Source: Lachnospiraceae bacterium | GTDB taxonomy: Bacteria; Bacillota; Clostridia; Lachnospirales; Lachnospiraceae | Length of the DNA: 64,000 nt | NCBI GenBank assembly: GCA_017462755.1 | Contig: JAFTQM010000045.1 | Coordinates: 62,001-126,000, forward strand | Reading direction: 5' to 3' | Shown: positions 61,693 to 64,000 of the stretch, one piece after another | Position numbering within the stretch: position 1 is the stretch's first letter | Layout: each line of letters begins with the position of its first letter | Translations under genes and position numbers: made by a program | Notes under the pieces: generated by a model | Database searches by the model: none | Told to the model about the DNA's origin: nothing | Seen by the model: the letters and a program-made list of their open reading frames with translations, nothing else

Positions 61693-64000
61693 GTGTCAGA
61701 AAAGAAAGTCAGCATTGTAATACCGGTTTATAACGTGGAAAAATATCTGCGCTCCTGTTTGAACAGTGTCTGCAAGCAGACGTTAGAGGATATCGAGGTC
61801 ATTGCGGTAAATGACGGAAGTACGGATGGCTCGGTGGATATCCTGGCAGAGTATGAAGCGCTTTATCCGGAATTTTTCCATGTATATCATATTGAAAATC
61901 ATGGAGTAAGCTATGCACGAAATTATGGTGTGAGCAAAGCGAGCGGAGAATATATATTATTTGTGGACAGCGACGACTTTATTGAAGCGAATATGTGTGA
62001 GCTGTTATACAAGAAGGCAGTGAAGAACAACGATGATGTGGTGCTCTGCCGTTATTTTGATGTCCGCGAACGTCCGCTCACCAAGAAGCTGACCAGAAAG
62101 CGCAGCAAGGCATACAAGGTAGCTTATGAAACGGATTTCAGTCTGCATGAGCGGCCGTTTGAGCTGACGCATATCTCACCGTTTCCGTGGGACAAGCTGT
62201 TCCGGAAATCCCTGATTGAGAGATTTCCGTTCCCGCAGGGTTTGCGTTTTGAGGACCTTGCCATCATGTATCCGGTGCTTTGCAGTGCAGAGCGGGTCGG
62301 AGTAACGCAGCTGCGTCTGTACAATTACCGTCGTGCCTCTGCCGGAAGCTTTTTGAACCAGCTGAGCGAAAAGACGCTGGATATTATTTCTTCGCTGACG
62401 CTGATGGTGGACAGTCTGAAGGCAAACGGGCATTTTACCGAGTTTTACGATGAAATTGAATATATCTGTATTAGACATTTACTGGAACGTCTGAATTCCA
62501 TTTTTGATGACCGCAGAAAGAGCGTTGTTGACCCAAAGAATCGCGGTATGCTGCCGTTAAAAAAGAAAATCGTCGTTCAGTCAATGGACTTTTTGGAAAA
62601 GAATTTTAAGAATTGGAAGGAAAATCGTTATCTGAAATATTCGGCATCGGCGACCAGTAAGCGCATGATGAAGCTTTACCGGAGCAAGCGCCGGATGCTG
62701 CTTCGACTGCAGATTCGGGAGAAGATGCCGCTGCCGCTCGTAAAGGCGAGAGTGAAGCTTGGTAAGTTTTTCCGCACCAAGCAGGAGGATTGGAAGGCAT
62801 TCAAAAAGCGAAAGCACAAGCTGCAGTACTTAAAGAATCGGATTCCGCTGTTCAAGCTGTTTTCGTTGCCGCGAGACGTGGAATATACACGCTATTATCT
62901 GAAGCATCCGGTATCACAGGCCGATGTCTTGTTTGAGTCAAAGCATGGCGAGGATGTAGCGGGCAATGTGTTCCATATGCTGCTTGCGATGAAGGACGAG
63001 CAGTTCCGTCATCTGAATGTCATGCTGACTTTAAAGGAAGAGCTGATGGACGATTGGAAGGAGATGTTTGAACGCTACGGCATCAACTTTGTAAAGATGA
63101 TACCGTATAATTCCAAGGACTATCTGATGGCGCTGGCTACGGCGAAATATCTGGTGACGGACACCAGTTTGCCAAGCTACTATATCAAGCGTCCGGAGCA
63201 GGTGTATCTGAATACCTGGCACGGTACTCCGTTGAAGGCAATGGGACGTAAGGTACCGCAGAGAGAGTATGCACTTGGCAATGTACAGAGAAATTTTTAT
63301 ATTGCGGATTATTTGTTGTATCAGAATGAATTCTCCAGAAATATCTTCCTGCGAGATTATATGATAAAGGAGCTTTATAACGGAAAGATTATGCTGTCCG
63401 GTTATCCGCGAAATTCAGCTTTTTTTGCGACAGAGCGTTACGAAATGATTCGGGACGAGCTTGGGATAGCGGATATGCAGGTAATGGCGTATATGCCGAC
63501 CTGGCGCGGTCTTTTGAACAAAAAGGAAAATAAAAAGCAGATTGAAGAAGTCAGCGGATACTTGTACGAGCTGGACGAAGCACTGGAGGATGGGCAGATT
63601 TTGTATGTAAAGCTGCATCCGTTTGTGCGCGAGGGCTTGAATTATGATGATTTTGAACATATCCGTCCATTTCCGGAGCAATATGAAACCTATGATTTCT
63701 TAAATGCAACCGATTTGCTGATTACCGATTATTCCAGTATTATGTTTGATTATGCGGTTTCGGGAAAGAAGATTGTACTGTTTACTTATGACCGCAGGGC
63801 ATACTTAAAGGACAGAGGTATGTATGTACGCCTTAGCACTCTTGGTTTCCCGATAGCGGATACGGTGGAGACGCTGATTGAGAAAATCAACGAGGAAGAG
63901 CCGGCAGCTTATGAGGAATTTCGTCAGAAGTATTGTGCTTATGACAGAAAAGAGACGGCGTTGGAGGTTTGTGAGTGCCTGTTCCTTGGCAAGACGCCAT
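61693..64000 (+). CDS. GT2 glycosyltransferase fused to a TagF/TagB-like glycerophosphotransferase domain, partial
   Basis: An open frame starts at GTG 61693, eight bases after GGAGGG, and runs off the window (at least 769 residues). The first part is a GT-A family 2 transferase (SIVIPVYNVEKYLRSCLNSV, VNDGSTDGS, FVDSDDF). A basic helical linker follows (about 270-400), then a CDP-glycerol:poly(glycerophosphate) transferase-like domain (NTWHGTPLKAMG, MAYMPTWRG, KLHPFV, TDYSSIMFDYAV). Such fusions make teichoic-acid-like or capsular polymers at the inner face of the membrane. No transmembrane segments are seen. The missing 3' end prevents saying whether the second domain is complete. Confidence 0.9.
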   Translation, partial: MSEKKVSIVIPVYNVEKYLRSCLNSVCKQTLEDIEVIAVNDGSTDGSVDILAEYEALYPEFFHVYHIENHGVSYARNYGVSKASGEYILFVDSDDFIEANMCELLYKKAVKNNDDVVLCRYFDVRERPLTKKLTRKRSKAYKVAYETDFSLHERPFELTHISPFPWDKLFRKSLIERFPFPQGLRFEDLAIMYPVLCSAERVGVTQLRLYNYRRASAGSFLNQLSEKTLDIISSLTLMVDSLKANGHFTEFYDEIEYICIRHLLERLNSIFDDRRKSVVDPKNRGMLPLKKKIVVQSMDFLEKNFKNWKENRYLKYSASATSKRMMKLYRSKRRMLLRLQIREKMPLPLVKARVKLGKFFRTKQEDWKAFKKRKHKLQYLKNRIPLFKLFSLPRDVEYTRYYLKHPVSQADVLFESKHGEDVAGNVFHMLLAMKDEQFRHLNVMLTLKEELMDDWKEMFERYGINFVKMIPYNSKDYLMALATAKYLVTDTSLPSYYIKRPEQVYLNTWHGTPLKAMGRKVPQREYALGNVQRNFYIADYLLYQNEFSRNIFLRDYMIKELYNGKIMLSGYPRNSAFFATERYEMIRDELGIADMQVMAYMPTWRGLLNKKENKKQIEEVSGYLYELDEALEDGQILYVKLHPFVREGLNYDDFEHIRPFPEQYETYDFLNATDLLITDYSSIMFDYAVSGKKIVLFTYDRRAYLKDRGMYVRLSTLGFPIADTVETLIEKINEEEPAAYEEFRQKYCAYDRKETALEVCECLFLGKTP

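Noticed and set aside
1..64000. tRNA and rRNA genes
   Set aside because: No cloverleaf-like or rRNA-like stretch was recognised; small RNAs without obvious motifs could still be missed.

Overview
The window looks like chromosomal DNA of a spore-forming, plant-polysaccharide-using member of the Clostridia, most likely Lachnospiraceae. This is inferred from four things: a spoIIAA-spoIIAB-sigF operon, a SpoVAF-like protein, a T-box ahead of valS, and large proteins resembling the DUF5717/DUF5716 families, which I know mainly from that family of bacteria. Base composition is moderate, most genes carry strong purine-rich ribosome binding sites, and no rRNA or tRNA gene was seen.

Layout. (1) 1-234: frame-broken remnant of a DinD/antirepressor-type gene. 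(2) 276-16954: a carbohydrate utilisation locus centred on L-rhamnose. It has a GH115 alpha-glucuronidase-like enzyme, rhamnose mutarotase, an AraC-type regulator, an LplB/YtcP/LipO-type ABC importer, a GH105 unsaturated rhamnogalacturonyl hydrolase, a CE12 acetylesterase with SLH-like repeats, a GH112 phosphorylase (probably galactosyl-rhamnose phosphorylase), a small DUF1622 membrane protein on the other strand, RhaA, RhaD and a GH8 reducing-end xylanase. The intracellular enzymes would process imported pectin/xylan oligomers to rhamnose, Gal-1-P and xylose. No rhamnulokinase is present here. (3) 17059-27100: a CofE-like ligase, a secreted transglutaminase-like/Ig-like protein, TrpB2, carB with a strongly structured leader, and a CE4-type deacetylase. 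(4) 27109-34168: MATE exporter, orphan SpoVAF-like protein, a nucleoside salvage operon (deoD-deoC-cdd), a Ser/Arg-rich membrane protein and a LacI regulator. (5) 34401-40648: an EAL protein with a degenerate GGDEF domain, PepF, and a secreted subtilase with a C-terminal Ig-like domain.

(6) 40768-49530 is the most unusual part. An orphan FliD-like gene diverges from a four-gene cassette: a 1192-residue DUF5717-like repeat protein, an actin/Hsp70-fold (ASKHA) protein resembling DUF5716, a TPR protein and a two-TM coiled-coil protein. The cassette has a good promoter, and its roughly 370-nt leader contains a near-perfect composite hairpin followed by 3.5 copies of a 70-bp tandem repeat.

(7) 49531-64000: T-box plus valS, a 46-codon gene with a zinc-ribbon/TPR membrane protein, the spoIIA operon followed by a LysM-GH18 protein, a ParC/ParE-type topoisomerase pair on the minus strand, and a GT2-TagF-like fusion running off the window end.
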